64,000 nucleotides of DNA from Sinorhizobium terangae (GCF_029714365.1 NZ_CP121660.1:1922001-1986000), one strand, 5' to 3'. Positions 26,308 to 35,504 are shown, counted from the stretch's first letter. Numbers and translations are program-made. Notes: generated by a model from the letters alone, not told the origin.

Positions 26308-26332
26308 GGAACAAAAGCTGCAACATCAAGTT
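26308..26332 (+). promoter_or_regulatory. RpoE2-type promoter facing the dehydrogenase pair
   Basis: GGAAC at 26308-26312, a 16-bp spacer, AGTT at 26329-26332. It lies 121 bp before the ATG at 26454, further away than the others, in the 333-bp divergent region shared with the glycan operon. Confidence 0.5.
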
Positions 26333-26453
26333 AAGGGCGCGATGGCTGCTGAGCGTGGATCAAGGCTGCTTTGCCGGGGCTTTCGCGGGGTCCGCGGTAT
26401 CTGAAACGCGATGCTCGGCGGCCGGATAGGTCTTCACCACGGGAGGGAACAGA

Positions 26454-27446
26454 ATGAACATCAGCGTATCTGGGGAGACGGACACGATGTCCGCCGCGAT
26501 AATCACGGCACCCGGCGAGGTGCGCATCGAAACTCTTCCGCTGCCACGACCGGGCCGCGGCGAGGTTCGCATCCGCCTTGAAGGCTGCGGTGTTTGCGCC
26601 TCCAACCTCGTTCCCTGGGCGGGGCCGGAATGGATGCGCTTTCCGACAGAACCCGGTGGACTGGGCCATGAAGGGTGGGGAATTATCGATGCGATCGGTG
26701 AGGACGTGCAGGGTTTCGCGCCGGGCGACCGTGTCGCCGCACTTTCCTACCATGCATATGCCACCCACGACATCGCTGACCAGACGGCGATCGCACCCTT
26801 ACCTCCGGCACTTGCGCATCAGCCGTTTCCCGGCGAACCGCTCGGCTGCGCCTTCAACATCTTCCGGCGCAGCGCGATCAAGCCGGGGGAGACAGTGGCG
26901 ATCGTCGGCATCGGCTTTCTCGGAATCCTTCTGACCGAGCTTGCGAGCGCTGCGGGCGCGCAAGTCATCGCCATCTCGCGCAGACCTTCATCGCTTGCTT
27001 CGGCAGAGCGCGCCGGCGCGAGCCATGTGGTTGCCATGGACGATCATTGGCGAATTATCGAAGAAGTGAAGGACCTGACCTCTGGCAGTTTCTGCGACTG
27101 CGTTATCGAAGCCGTCGGCAAGCAATGGCCACTCGACCTTGCAGGCGAACTGGCAAAGGAGCGGGGGCGGCTTATCATTGCAGGCTATCACCAGGACGGC
27201 CCGCGGCAGGTGAACATGCAGCTGTGGAACTGGCGCGGCCTCGATGTGATCAATGCACACGAGCGTGATCCCGCCGTATACATACGCGGCATCCATGAGG
27301 CGATCGCGGCGACCGCCGCGGGGCGGATGTCGCCCTCACCGCTCTACACGCACAGATTTCCGCTCGAGCAGCTCGGCGCGGCGCTGAACATGACCCGCGA
27401 CCGGCCGGAAGGTTTCATCAAAGCGCTGGTGATCTACGATGAGTGA
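26454..27446 (+). CDS. Medium-chain (MDR) dehydrogenase of the cyclitol arm
   Basis: 330 residues. The MDR N-terminal catalytic domain is GCGVCASNLVPWAGPEW, then PGGLGHEGWGIIDAIGEDV. The Rossmann motif is VAIVGIGFLGILLTELASAAG. It lacks the four-cysteine structural zinc loop of classical alcohol dehydrogenases. Strong GGGAGGG before the ATG. Its stop overlaps the Gfo/Idh gene start by 8 bp, so the two dehydrogenases are coupled. It may oxidise a polyol or cyclitol; this is inference from linkage with inositol synthase. Confidence 0.85.
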   Translation: MNISVSGETDTMSAAIITAPGEVRIETLPLPRPGRGEVRIRLEGCGVCASNLVPWAGPEWMRFPTEPGGLGHEGWGIIDAIGEDVQGFAPGDRVAALSYHAYATHDIADQTAIAPLPPALAHQPFPGEPLGCAFNIFRRSAIKPGETVAIVGIGFLGILLTELASAAGAQVIAISRRPSSLASAERAGASHVVAMDDHWRIIEEVKDLTSGSFCDCVIEAVGKQWPLDLAGELAKERGRLIIAGYHQDGPRQVNMQLWNWRGLDVINAHERDPAVYIRGIHEAIAATAAGRMSPSPLYTHRFPLEQLGAALNMTRDRPEGFIKALVIYDE

Positions 27447-28464
27447 CGCGACGCCGCTTGCAACGACCCGAAATGCCGTCAGCCGGCCCCGCGTCGGCTT
27501 CCTCGGAGTCGGAAGGATCGGCCTCCATCGCATGAGAGCGATCGTCGACACCGGAGCCGTCGAAACCGCCGCGATCTTCGATCCCTCACCGGAAATGGCC
27601 GCTGCGGCCCGTGAATTGACGCCCGAAGCCTCGGTCGTAAGTTCCTTCGAGACCTTGCTCGACCAGCAGCTGGAAGGCATCGTGATCGCTTCGCCAAGCG
27701 CACTCCACGCTGCCCAATCGATCGTGGCTCTCGAGCAAGGCGTGGCAGTTTTTTGCCAGAAGCCGCTCGGCCGCACGCGAGATGAGGCCGCAGCCGTGGT
27801 CGACGCGGCCCGGCGCGTTGACCGGCTATTGGATGTGGACCTCTCCTACCGTCACACCGATGGGATGCAACAGATCCGCGATCTGATCGCTTCCGGTGAA
27901 CTCGGCACCGTTTTCGCGGCGGACCTCACCTTTCACAACGCCTATGGCCCGAGCAAGCCGTGGTTCTATGACAAGGCGCTTTCAGGTGGCGGCTGCGTGA
28001 TCGACCTGGGCGTGCACCTGGTCGATCTCCTCCTTTGGGTTTTAGACTTCCCGGACGTCGTTTCGGTCAAAAGCCGGTTGATGTGCAAAGGCGCCTCAGT
28101 CCGCCGCGACAGCGACGAGGTCGAGGACTATGCCGTCGTGACCCTCGAATTGGCTAACGGCGTTGTCGCCCGTATCGCGTGCTCGTGGCATTTGCAGGCT
28201 GGCTGCGATGCGGTGATTACCGCTGACTTTCACGGCACCGGAGGCGGCGCCAGCTTCAGGAACGTGAACGGGTCCTTTCTCGATTTTTCGGCCGAACGGT
28301 ATCGCGGGACGCAACGGGAGGTGCTGACGCTTCCTCCTGACGCCTGGGGGGGACGCGCGGCAGCCGCCTGGGCGAAGCGCCTTGCCGCAGGCGAGCGTTT
28401 CGATCCGGACAACGGCCGCCTGGTCGCGGTGGCGGATGTCCTCGACAGGATTTATGGGCGATAG
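27439..28464 (+). CDS. Gfo/Idh/MocA-family oxidoreductase (inositol 2-dehydrogenase-like)
   Basis: 341 residues. NAD-binding start RVGFLGVGRIGLHRMRAI, family block GVAVFCQKPLGRTRDEAAAV (Gln replaces the commoner Glu in EKP), and the central SGGGCVIDLGVHLVDLLLWV with a catalytic His. This is the fold of inositol dehydrogenases and sugar oxidoreductases. It is coupled to the MDR gene by an 8-bp overlap. A role in oxidising or epimerising a cyclitol or sugar would fit the nearby inositol synthase. Confidence 0.88.
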   Translation: MSDATPLATTRNAVSRPRVGFLGVGRIGLHRMRAIVDTGAVETAAIFDPSPEMAAAARELTPEASVVSSFETLLDQQLEGIVIASPSALHAAQSIVALEQGVAVFCQKPLGRTRDEAAAVVDAARRVDRLLDVDLSYRHTDGMQQIRDLIASGELGTVFAADLTFHNAYGPSKPWFYDKALSGGGCVIDLGVHLVDLLLWVLDFPDVVSVKSRLMCKGASVRRDSDEVEDYAVVTLELANGVVARIACSWHLQAGCDAVITADFHGTGGGASFRNVNGSFLDFSAERYRGTQREVLTLPPDAWGGRAAAAWAKRLAAGERFDPDNGRLVAVADVLDRIYGR

Positions 28465-28490
28465 AAGGCACGCGTCCGCGCACGGCCTGA

Positions 28491-30254
28491 TCACGAGTTG
28501 TCGCCTGCTATGCGGCGCAGCAGAAGTTTCGCATAGCGTGCCGCCGTCGCCTCCAGCCGAGGAATTTCCTCCGGCGACGCTGCCGGCTTTGCCGAAATCC
28601 AAAGGCCGAGCTGAAACGCCAGATAGCAAAGTTCGAGAACGGCCTGGAGGTCCGGGTTCAGCGCGCGCTTGCATCCTTCCGACACAACCGCACGCAAATG
28701 GGCCGATTGCCGCGCCGATAGCCTGAACTCGACACCCGCCCCTGCAATGTCCCAGGCGATGTCCTGGCGGCCTATCAAGTCGTGGGCGGCGCTATGATCG
28801 AGCGCGTCAGCCTTGAGAAAGCTCCGTTCGCCTGCCACAAGCCATTCCCAGCGATGCAGACGATTGTCGGTATCGACGGGCTGCAGGAAGCGCTCATAGC
28901 GCTCCGCGTTGCCGATCAGGCACTTCAGCCGCAATGCCGCCGCCATGCCCAGGGCCTCCGCGGTATTCACCATCGCCATCTCGCACAGGTTCGAAAGCGG
29001 CGCTCCAGATGTCGCCGGCGGCGGCAGGCGGCGTACCCGAAAGGCGAGATACCGCCCAAGGTGCTCGATGAATGTCTTCTGACGAAACTCGCCTGGCGCA
29101 ACCGGTCGCCCCCTTACCCACTTCTCGACGAGAAAGCCGTGGCGCAATCCTGCGACGGGAGGCGTGAAGCCGGCCTCCGCCAGGAGACGCGCCTTGAGCA
29201 GCTTGCGCGTGCCCACATCGCCAAGCCCGGCAAATTTGACGAGCCATGTACCATCGGCGGTATGGGCGAGGAATTTTCTGCGCTCGAATCTGCGATCGAC
29301 CGCAGGCCAGGCATGGTGACCGTAAAGAAGCGCCTTCCGCCAGGCGCCCGCGGAAATGTCTTCGAGCGGCCTTTCGAGCGGGCCGATGAGCTCACTGACC
29401 CAGGAGGCAAGACCGTGGCAGCGTTCGAAGAGGAGATGGTCTACGTCGAGCACATGGCGAGGACTTGCGGCCCAACGTTTTCGGTGGCAGCTGCTGGATT
29501 CCGGCCCAAGCCCTCCCTTGTGTCCGGGGAAAAAATGAATGCGCCTATCGCCGACGCCATGGTCTTCAAGCCAGTCCGCTACGCTTCCGAACGAACTGCC
29601 GGAAAGGCCTGGCCCCTCGTCGACGATCGCAAAACACGCCGCCGGATCGCGCAGCAGCCGGTGCGAGAGCCGTGGCGCGACAGCAATGCGCCTCTGGAAA
29701 GGAGGGCCCGCCGGCCGAAGCGTGACCGGCCCGGGGGCTCCGATGGCGGTGGCGACCATTGCGGAGAGGCTCGTTCCGATGCTTCGTATGCCGATCACCG
29801 TCGTGTTTGCCGCAAGCCCGGAGCGCATCGCAGCTTCGGCGTAGCTTTCCGGATAGAGACCGTAGAAGCTGTAGCCTTCCGCCTCCTTGACGCAAAGCGA
29901 ACACGGTGCCCGCAGGTCCGGTAGCAGTGCCGTGACACGCGGGGGCACGGCCAAGGGACCCGCCAGCCCCTGACGCCACGACCGGAGGACGAGCCGTGCC
30001 AGGTCGAGGAGAAGGAGGCTGCCGATGTCGCGCCGCGCGGAGAGGTCATCGGCCGTCATTTTTTCGAACTCGATGTCCGACAGTCCCTGTACGAGTTCGC
30101 CGGCCTTGAGCAGGATCCCGACGAGGGCGGCGTGGCGTTCGACCCCCGGCGGCTGATGTTCGAGCCCTCGCAACTGTGCAGCGATAGCCGCGCACAAAGC
30201 GTCGGCGCGTTCCATACGCGTGACGTCACCGTATACAAGCATGACTCCGCCCAT
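28491..30254 (-). CDS. Phosphoribosyltransferase-like plus kinase-like fusion protein, unknown function
   Basis: About 587 residues (ATG at 30254; ATG at 30242 with GGCGGAG before it is equally possible). The N-terminal half looks like a type I PRTase: TTVIGIRSIGTSLSAMVA, then a PRPP-loop-like FAIVDEGPGLSGSSFGSVAD. The C-terminal half looks like a degenerate aminoglycoside-phosphotransferase/protein-kinase fold: GTWLVKFAGLGDVGTRKLLK, FLVEKWVRGRP, then LHRWEWLV and HDLIGRQDIAWDIAGAGVEF. The canonical HxDxxxxN is not visible. It is convergent with the dehydrogenase pair and divergent from inositol synthase. I know no established function for this pairing. Confidence 0.7.
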   Translation of the reverse strand: MGGVMLVYGDVTRMERADALCAAIAAQLRGLEHQPPGVERHAALVGILLKAGELVQGLSDIEFEKMTADDLSARRDIGSLLLLDLARLVLRSWRQGLAGPLAVPPRVTALLPDLRAPCSLCVKEAEGYSFYGLYPESYAEAAMRSGLAANTTVIGIRSIGTSLSAMVATAIGAPGPVTLRPAGPPFQRRIAVAPRLSHRLLRDPAACFAIVDEGPGLSGSSFGSVADWLEDHGVGDRRIHFFPGHKGGLGPESSSCHRKRWAASPRHVLDVDHLLFERCHGLASWVSELIGPLERPLEDISAGAWRKALLYGHHAWPAVDRRFERRKFLAHTADGTWLVKFAGLGDVGTRKLLKARLLAEAGFTPPVAGLRHGFLVEKWVRGRPVAPGEFRQKTFIEHLGRYLAFRVRRLPPPATSGAPLSNLCEMAMVNTAEALGMAAALRLKCLIGNAERYERFLQPVDTDNRLHRWEWLVAGERSFLKADALDHSAAHDLIGRQDIAWDIAGAGVEFRLSARQSAHLRAVVSEGCKRALNPDLQAVLELCYLAFQLGLWISAKPAASPEEIPRLEATAARYAKLLLRRIAGDNS

Positions 30255-30319
30255 TGCTTCACATTCGCCCTTCAACGCGCCGCAGACCGAATTCGATCCA
30301 CGGCGCGGGAAACAGAGAA

Positions 30320-30344
30320 GGAACCATTCCGTCGCGCGCTGGTT
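30320..30344 (+). promoter_or_regulatory. RpoE2-type promoter for inositol-3-phosphate synthase
   Basis: GGAAC at 30320-30324, a 16-bp spacer, GGTT at 30341-30344, 39 bp before the ATG at 30384. Confidence 0.7.
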
Positions 30345-30383
30345 TGGCCAGCATTGTAGATACTGACCAGGAGTAGCGGACAG

Positions 30384-31487
30384 ATGCGATCGAAATCAAT
30401 TCGGGTCGGGCTGGTGGGGATCGGGAACTGCGCGTCCTCCCTCGTTCAAGGGGTGACGTTTTATCGTGGAGCGAGGGAAGATGAGCCGGTTCCAGGACTG
30501 ATGCATGTCAGTCTTGGCGGCTACCACGTCCATGACATCGAAGTTTCCGCTGCTTTCGATGTTGCCGCCGCAAAGGTCGGACGTGACGTGGCAGAAGCCA
30601 TCTACGCTCCTCCAAACAACACTTTTCGCTTCGCCGATGTCGCCGCCACCGGCATCGTTGTCCAACGCGGCAGAACACTCGACGGCATCGGGAGGTATCT
30701 GCGCGAAGAAATCGCGGAATCCGACGCGCCGGAGGCTGATGTCGCGGAGATTTTGCGGCAGACGGAAACGGACGTCCTGGTCTCCTATCTCCCGGTCGGC
30801 TCGGAAGTTGCGACCCGCTGGTACGCGGAGCAGGCGCTCGCAGCCGGCTGCGGTTTTATCAACTGCATTCCCGTCTTCATCGCCTCAGACAAGTCGTGGC
30901 AGCGCAAATTCGCCGAGCGCGGCCTGCCGCTCATTGGCGACGACATAAAGAGCCAGGTCGGGGCAACCATCGTGCACCGGCTGCTCGCTAATCTCTTTCG
31001 CGACCGGGGAGTGCGCATCGACCGGACCTATCAGCTGAATTTTGGCGGCAATACCGACTTTCTCAACATGCTGGAGCGCGAACGATTGGAATCGAAGAAG
31101 ATTTCGAAGACGCAATCGGTCGTCAGCCAGATGGACGTTCAATTGGCCGCCAACGACATTCATGTAGGTCCCAGCGATCACGTGCCTTGGCTTGCCGACC
31201 GCAAGTTCGCCTACATCCGCGTCGAAGGCACGACATTCGGCAACGTCCCCCTTAACGTCGAACTGAAGCTCGAAGTGTGGGACTCACCCAATTCGGCTGG
31301 CGTGGTCATCGATGCTATCCGCTGCGCGAAACTGGCCATCGACCGCGACATCAGAGGTCCGTTGATTGCGCCGTCGAGCTACTTCATGAAGTCTCCGCCA
31401 CAGCAATTCACCGATGCCGAGGCGCGCAGGCGGCTGGAGGAGTTCATCGACGGAGATAGCGACGCACTCCTGGGGGCGGCAGAGTGA
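30384..31487 (+). CDS. ino1: Inositol-3-phosphate synthase (actinobacterial/archaeal type)
   Basis: 367 residues, the length of the short prokaryotic form. Signature blocks are [37 protein letters not shown] and [18 protein letters not shown], plus the C-terminal [13 protein letters not shown]. The enzyme converts glucose 6-phosphate to 1D-myo-inositol 3-phosphate using NAD. Most rhizobia catabolise inositol rather than make it, so a dedicated synthase beside glycosyltransferases points to an inositol-containing product. The stop overlaps the phosphatase start by 4 bp. Confidence 0.9.
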   Translation: MRSKSIRVGLVGIGNCASSLVQGVTFYRGAREDEPVPGLMHVSLGGYHVHDIEVSAAFDVAAAKVGRDVAEAIYAPPNNTFRFADVAATGIVVQRGRTLDGIGRYLREEIAESDAPEADVAEILRQTETDVLVSYLPVGSEVATRWYAEQALAAGCGFINCIPVFIASDKSWQRKFAERGLPLIGDDIKSQVGATIVHRLLANLFRDRGVRIDRTYQLNFGGNTDFLNMLERERLESKKISKTQSVVSQMDVQLAANDIHVGPSDHVPWLADRKFAYIRVEGTTFGNVPLNVELKLEVWDSPNSAGVVIDAIRCAKLAIDRDIRGPLIAPSSYFMKSPPQQFTDAEARRRLEEFIDGDSDALLGAAE

Positions 31488-32092
31488 CGACCACGTTTCT
31501 GCTGGTGCGGCACGCCGCGCACGATAGTGTTGGCAGCTTTCTCGCCGGACGATCCGCGGACGTTCCGCTCGGCAGCGCCGGCCGCGAACAGGCCACGCGC
31601 CTGGCAGCGCGTCTCGCGCGCGAGGACATCACCGCGATCTATGCCAGCCCCCGCAAACGCACGCAGGAAACGGCAGCGGCTATCGCTGCCGTTTCGGGGC
31701 TCGGCGAGATTAACACAGTCGATGCGCTGGACGAGGTGGACTTCGGCACTTGGTCAGGCAAGACCTTCGAAGTCCTCAACACAGACCCGCTCTGGCGCCA
31801 ATGGAATCACACAAGGAGCCTGGTGCGCGCCCCTGACGGCGAGACGATGCTGGACGTCCAGCAACGGATCATGGCGCTTGTCGAAACGCTGTGTCCGCAG
31901 AGTGGCGGCGGGAAGGTTGTATTCGTGAGCCACGCCGACGTCATCAAGGCCCTGATCTGCCAAGTGCTCGGCCTATCGACTGACGCCTGGGCGCGCTTCG
32001 ATATCGCACCTGCCTCCATCTCCGCCGTGTCGGCAGGTGGCTGGGGCGCGAAGGTCCTGCAACTGAACGAAACCCAGGACACGGCACGATGA
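31484..32092 (+). CDS. Histidine phosphatase (phosphoglycerate-mutase-like)
   Basis: 202 residues from a GTG that overlaps the inositol synthase stop (GTGA). Histidine-phosphatase motifs are [10 protein letters not shown] (phospho-accepting His), [14 protein letters not shown] (Arg pocket), [16 protein letters not shown] and [10 protein letters not shown] (second His). Because it is coupled to the synthase it may dephosphorylate inositol phosphate to inositol in place of the usual inositol monophosphatase. It could also act on another sugar phosphate. Confidence 0.88.
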   Translation: MTTTFLLVRHAAHDSVGSFLAGRSADVPLGSAGREQATRLAARLAREDITAIYASPRKRTQETAAAIAAVSGLGEINTVDALDEVDFGTWSGKTFEVLNTDPLWRQWNHTRSLVRAPDGETMLDVQQRIMALVETLCPQSGGGKVVFVSHADVIKALICQVLGLSTDAWARFDIAPASISAVSAGGWGAKVLQLNETQDTAR

Positions 32093-32120
32093 TGCAACGG
32101 AAGAAGCACGGAGGGCACTG

Positions 32121-33092
32121 ATGATAGAAGCGGCCATGATCTGGAACGAGCCGAACAACAAGTCGCATTGGGATCCGGAGATTGACCCGGACTGGAGTCG
32201 TTTTGCAAATATGGCGAAGCTGGCCGCGGATGCGATCCGAGATATCAATCCCGGCCTCAGGCGGGTGCTTGGCGGAATTTCGCCGATCGATCCAGATTTC
32301 ATGGCTTTAATGAAATCCTATGGCGTCCTCGACCACATCGATGCCGTGGCGGTGCATGGCTTTCCGCTTGACTGGAACCTTTGGCAAATCGGGGAATGGC
32401 CACTGAGGCTCGAGGAAATACGCGCCGTGACCGATCTGCCGATGTGGATCAGTGAGGTTGGTGTTTCGACCTTCGGCGCCGAGGAAGTGCAGCTTTGGGG
32501 ACTACGGAAAACGGCTGAGTTGCTCAAAGGCAAAGTCGAGCGGATCCAGTGGTACAGCCTCTACGACCTGCCGCGCGCTTGGGGCGCGACCACGCGACAT
32601 AAGGAAGCCGAGGGCTCGTCCTATTACCGGCATTTCTATATGGGTCTCCTGCGTGAGGATGGCGCACCAAAACTGGCAGTTGACGAGTTTGCCCGCCACA
32701 CGCCTGAGATCGGACTCGTGCAATGGTTCCATTTCGAGGATCCCCGGCTTGACGACGCCGTTTCATGGATGAAGCGCCTCGGCGTCACGCACCTGCGCAC
32801 CGGCCTGTCCTGGGCCGACCGCTTCCAGCCTAGTGCGTTGGCCTGGTTCGATCGACAAATGGCGGCTCTTGAAGAGTTCGAGGTCACAGTCACGTTCTGC
32901 TTCACCCCCGAGCACCGGGGCATCGCGCCGCACCATACGAGCGCGCCGATCGTGCCGGAGGAATTTGCCGATTTCTGCGCGGAGATGACGGCGCGCTATG
33001 CGCCCGGTCCTTCATCGCTCGAAGGCTTGCCGGAGTCGGTCGTGTCCGGGCAGATGCGGGAGACAAGTTTTCCGATCCAGCCCCGCGAATAG
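32121..33092 (+). CDS. GH39-like (beta-xylosidase-related) TIM-barrel protein
   Basis: 323 residues. AAMIWNEPNNKSHWD carries the acid/base Asn-Glu-Pro motif of clan GH-A, and LPMWISEVGVSTFG carries a candidate nucleophile Glu. VERIQWYSLYDLPRAWG continues the barrel. A second partial repeat (EIGLVQWFHFEDPRLDDAVS) lies in the C-terminal part. No signal peptide, so it is cytoplasmic. The last 30 residues run into the antisense of the FrhB-like gene (97 bp overlap) and are probably not conserved. GGAGGG precedes the ATG. It lies 28 bp after the phosphatase. Confidence 0.75.
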   Translation: MIEAAMIWNEPNNKSHWDPEIDPDWSRFANMAKLAADAIRDINPGLRRVLGGISPIDPDFMALMKSYGVLDHIDAVAVHGFPLDWNLWQIGEWPLRLEEIRAVTDLPMWISEVGVSTFGAEEVQLWGLRKTAELLKGKVERIQWYSLYDLPRAWGATTRHKEAEGSSYYRHFYMGLLREDGAPKLAVDEFARHTPEIGLVQWFHFEDPRLDDAVSWMKRLGVTHLRTGLSWADRFQPSALAWFDRQMAALEEFEVTVTFCFTPEHRGIAPHHTSAPIVPEEFADFCAEMTARYAPGPSSLEGLPESVVSGQMRETSFPIQPRE

Positions 33093-34429
33093 GTCACGCC
33101 CTGATAGAAGGCGAGCATCGCCGAGGCCCAGCGGATATAGACCGCCGGCGAGTGCAATATCCTGGCAAGTCGAAACACGCGGTGGCTTTGCGCACTGACC
33201 AAGCTGCGCAACCAGTAAATCGCCACCCGCCGGGCATCAAGACCGGCTCGTTGCGGGGCTACACGCTTTTTCGGCGTGACGCCCTGGCGAGGCCGGCTCA
33301 GCCGGAAGGCGAGACCTTCGCGTCTCTGCCTGAAGCCCGCAGCCTGTGTTCTGACCACGAATGCGCTGTCGACCTCCTGCAACTCGAGCCTTCCTTCCTC
33401 ACGGGCGCGGTCGACGAGACGTCGTAGCAGCGGAGAGCGAACGACGACGACATTCGTCCCGCGACCGTCGGACGCATAGGGTTCGACCCAGGCGTCACCA
33501 AAGGAGATGTCGGCGGTTTCGGCGACGACGTCGTCGCAGAAATTGCATGCGGCGTTCTGGAAGAAGCCGGCTCCCCAGTCTCCGTCAGCCAGATGCCACC
33601 AGTCCCTGCTCCGGGTGCTCCCGTCCTTAAGGACGAGGTGCGCCGTGTACCAGTTCGCGGGCCTCCGGGTGTCCTTCAGCCTGAAATCGATATCCGCGAC
33701 AGCTTCGATTCTTTCTCCCAGCTGCCAGGCGATGCTCTCGACGAAGCGAGCGCTCTTCATGTGTCCGCAGAAGAGCCCGAGCGTGAAGGCAACACGCTCG
33801 CGCAGCAGCGGATCCTGCAAGCACAGAAGATGCAGCGCTTTGATGAAGCAAGGGATCCCGACGACCGCATAGCGACCGGGACGGCGTCTCATTTCATCGA
33901 TGACCTCGGACAGCTCCACCGGGTAGTAGCGCGATTTCGCGCCCGCGCATATCTCCTCTGCACTACGGGATATGCGATAGTGAAACAGGGGCTTGGCGTC
34001 CTCGCAACGAGGAACGACATGCGCGACACCGTCGACGAGGTTCTCCTTCAGAAGCGCCACCGCCGTCCAGCTTGCCATACCGCCGGAACTGCCGACGTTC
34101 CGAAAGCTGCGTTCACGGACATATCCCACATAGGCGGCTTCGAAGCGACCAATGCGCGGATCGCGATATCTTGCCGACGCAAACCGTTCACGAGCGATAT
34201 CGTCTTCGTTCCAGGCATCGGGCGAGAACGGGCATAGCTGGGCGAAGCCGCGCGGGTATCGGGATGCCTCTGGTCTGAACTGCCCATAACGGTCCAGCCG
34301 CATCGCATCCGGGCCGGCGTCAGATTGCGCCATGCAGGCGCCACAGCCGATGCACAGCCCCGATGCGTGCATCTGTCCCGGTGCGAGCGCGGTGCCACTT
34401 GGTGGCGTTTGGTGTTCAGTCGAGGACAT
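32996..34429 (-). CDS. FrhB-like Fe-S flavoprotein (coenzyme F420 hydrogenase beta-subunit family)
   Basis: 477 residues. N-terminal iron-sulphur motif GLCIGCGACMAQ, then FRNVGSSGGMASWTAVALL and GRYAVVGIPCFIKALHLL of the FrhB N- and C-domains, with ACNFCDDVVAETADISFGDA as a second cysteine cluster. Family members reduce F420 or quinone-like substrates, and bacterial versions often sit beside polysaccharide pyruvyltransferases in glycan loci. That is the case here, where a 14-bp overlap joins the two. Its role may be a reductive step in glycan modification. Confidence 0.85.
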   Translation of the reverse strand: MSSTEHQTPPSGTALAPGQMHASGLCIGCGACMAQSDAGPDAMRLDRYGQFRPEASRYPRGFAQLCPFSPDAWNEDDIARERFASARYRDPRIGRFEAAYVGYVRERSFRNVGSSGGMASWTAVALLKENLVDGVAHVVPRCEDAKPLFHYRISRSAEEICAGAKSRYYPVELSEVIDEMRRRPGRYAVVGIPCFIKALHLLCLQDPLLRERVAFTLGLFCGHMKSARFVESIAWQLGERIEAVADIDFRLKDTRRPANWYTAHLVLKDGSTRSRDWWHLADGDWGAGFFQNAACNFCDDVVAETADISFGDAWVEPYASDGRGTNVVVVRSPLLRRLVDRAREEGRLELQEVDSAFVVRTQAAGFRQRREGLAFRLSRPRQGVTPKKRVAPQRAGLDARRVAIYWLRSLVSAQSHRVFRLARILHSPAVYIRWASAMLAFYQGVTYSRGWIGKLVSRICPDTTDSGKPSSDEGPGA

Positions 34430-35480
34430 CGATCAGATAGTTCCACGATTGGCTGCGAAGCTCGGCAAGTCGGTCAGCGATGGCTGGGTCCGGCACGTCG
34501 CCAAGAATGGTGTCGTAGCGCGCTGAGGGGGTCGTCCGCGACACCACGTGTCGTTGAGCACCGACGAGGCGCGCGAGGTCGCGAACCTTGTTGGAACGGT
34601 AGTCGGACAGGACGCAGGCAAACGGCTTGGCGTTGAGAAGCGCGAATGCGCAGCCGTGGAAGAAGTTGGTTGCGACCGCGTCAGCACCGGCGATAAAACC
34701 AGCGAACTCGTAGGGTCCGCCATCGAGCCACTGTTCGTCCGCCCATTCGTTCCGATAGCCTATGCTGACGAGACGAAGCGAGCGTGATGCTGTCCAGCGG
34801 CGAACCCCCTGTTGAAACCAGGACGGGAACGAGTGACCGTAAACGGCAACGTAGGGACGGCGATGGGTAACGGCTGGCCAAGTCGCGAGCGTCTCTGGGA
34901 ATTGCAGGCATGGATCGAGGACAAGCGTCGCCTCGCGTCCAAGTGCCCTTTCGATGATCGTCTTTGAATTCTCGTCGCGCACCGAAATGGCATGAAATTT
35001 CCGCAGTTTATCTGCCCAGTAGCTCTCCAGCCCGTTCGCGGCGGGATGACTTCCGAACGTCGCTGCGTAGGAAACGATCTTCTTTGCGGATATCCCCTCC
35101 CCATAGAAGAGCGGGACCCCGCCGTACCAGGGATGGCGAAAGTTCCAGACTTCGTCGCTACCGACGACGACCAGGTCGCAATCGTCAAGCGCAACCGGCT
35201 CGTCAAGCGCAAACGCTGCACTGAGCGGAAATGAGGCGAAAGCGTTCACGAATTTCCTGATCTTGGAGGCGTAAAGCGACCTGTCTGGTCGGGTAGTCCT
35301 CGCGGGCAGCAGCGGCTGCAGTGCGCAACGCCACTCGGCACGGCTGACGCGGTCGGAACGATGATCGAGGACGACAGGTTTGGCGCCCAGCGAGCGAAGG
35401 CCCTGCACGAGGCAGTGTGCCTGCCAAAACGACCCGTAGTTGATGCAGCGGTGAAACGTCAGGACACCAAGCTTTGCCAA
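34416..35480 (-). CDS. Polysaccharide pyruvyltransferase-family protein
   Basis: 354 residues. Typical family sequence: GVLTFHRCINYGSFWQAHCL at the start, DLVVVGSDEVWNFRHPW, and near the C-terminus FIAGADAVATNFFHGCAFAL (conserved His). These enzymes add pyruvate ketals from phosphoenolpyruvate to sugars. It is the first gene of a two-gene unit with the FrhB-like gene, under an RpoE2-type promoter. It probably decorates the product of the neighbouring glycan operon. Confidence 0.88.
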   Translation of the reverse strand: MAKLGVLTFHRCINYGSFWQAHCLVQGLRSLGAKPVVLDHRSDRVSRAEWRCALQPLLPARTTRPDRSLYASKIRKFVNAFASFPLSAAFALDEPVALDDCDLVVVGSDEVWNFRHPWYGGVPLFYGEGISAKKIVSYAATFGSHPAANGLESYWADKLRKFHAISVRDENSKTIIERALGREATLVLDPCLQFPETLATWPAVTHRRPYVAVYGHSFPSWFQQGVRRWTASRSLRLVSIGYRNEWADEQWLDGGPYEFAGFIAGADAVATNFFHGCAFALLNAKPFACVLSDYRSNKVRDLARLVGAQRHVVSRTTPSARYDTILGDVPDPAIADRLAELRSQSWNYLIDVLD

Positions 35481-35504
35481 CGGCCTCTACCTCTCGGTTC
35501 GTCT

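Noticed and set aside
26121..26453. A riboswitch or attenuator in the 333-bp divergent region of the glycan locus
   Set aside because: No strong paired structure or T-run was seen; two promoters explain the region.
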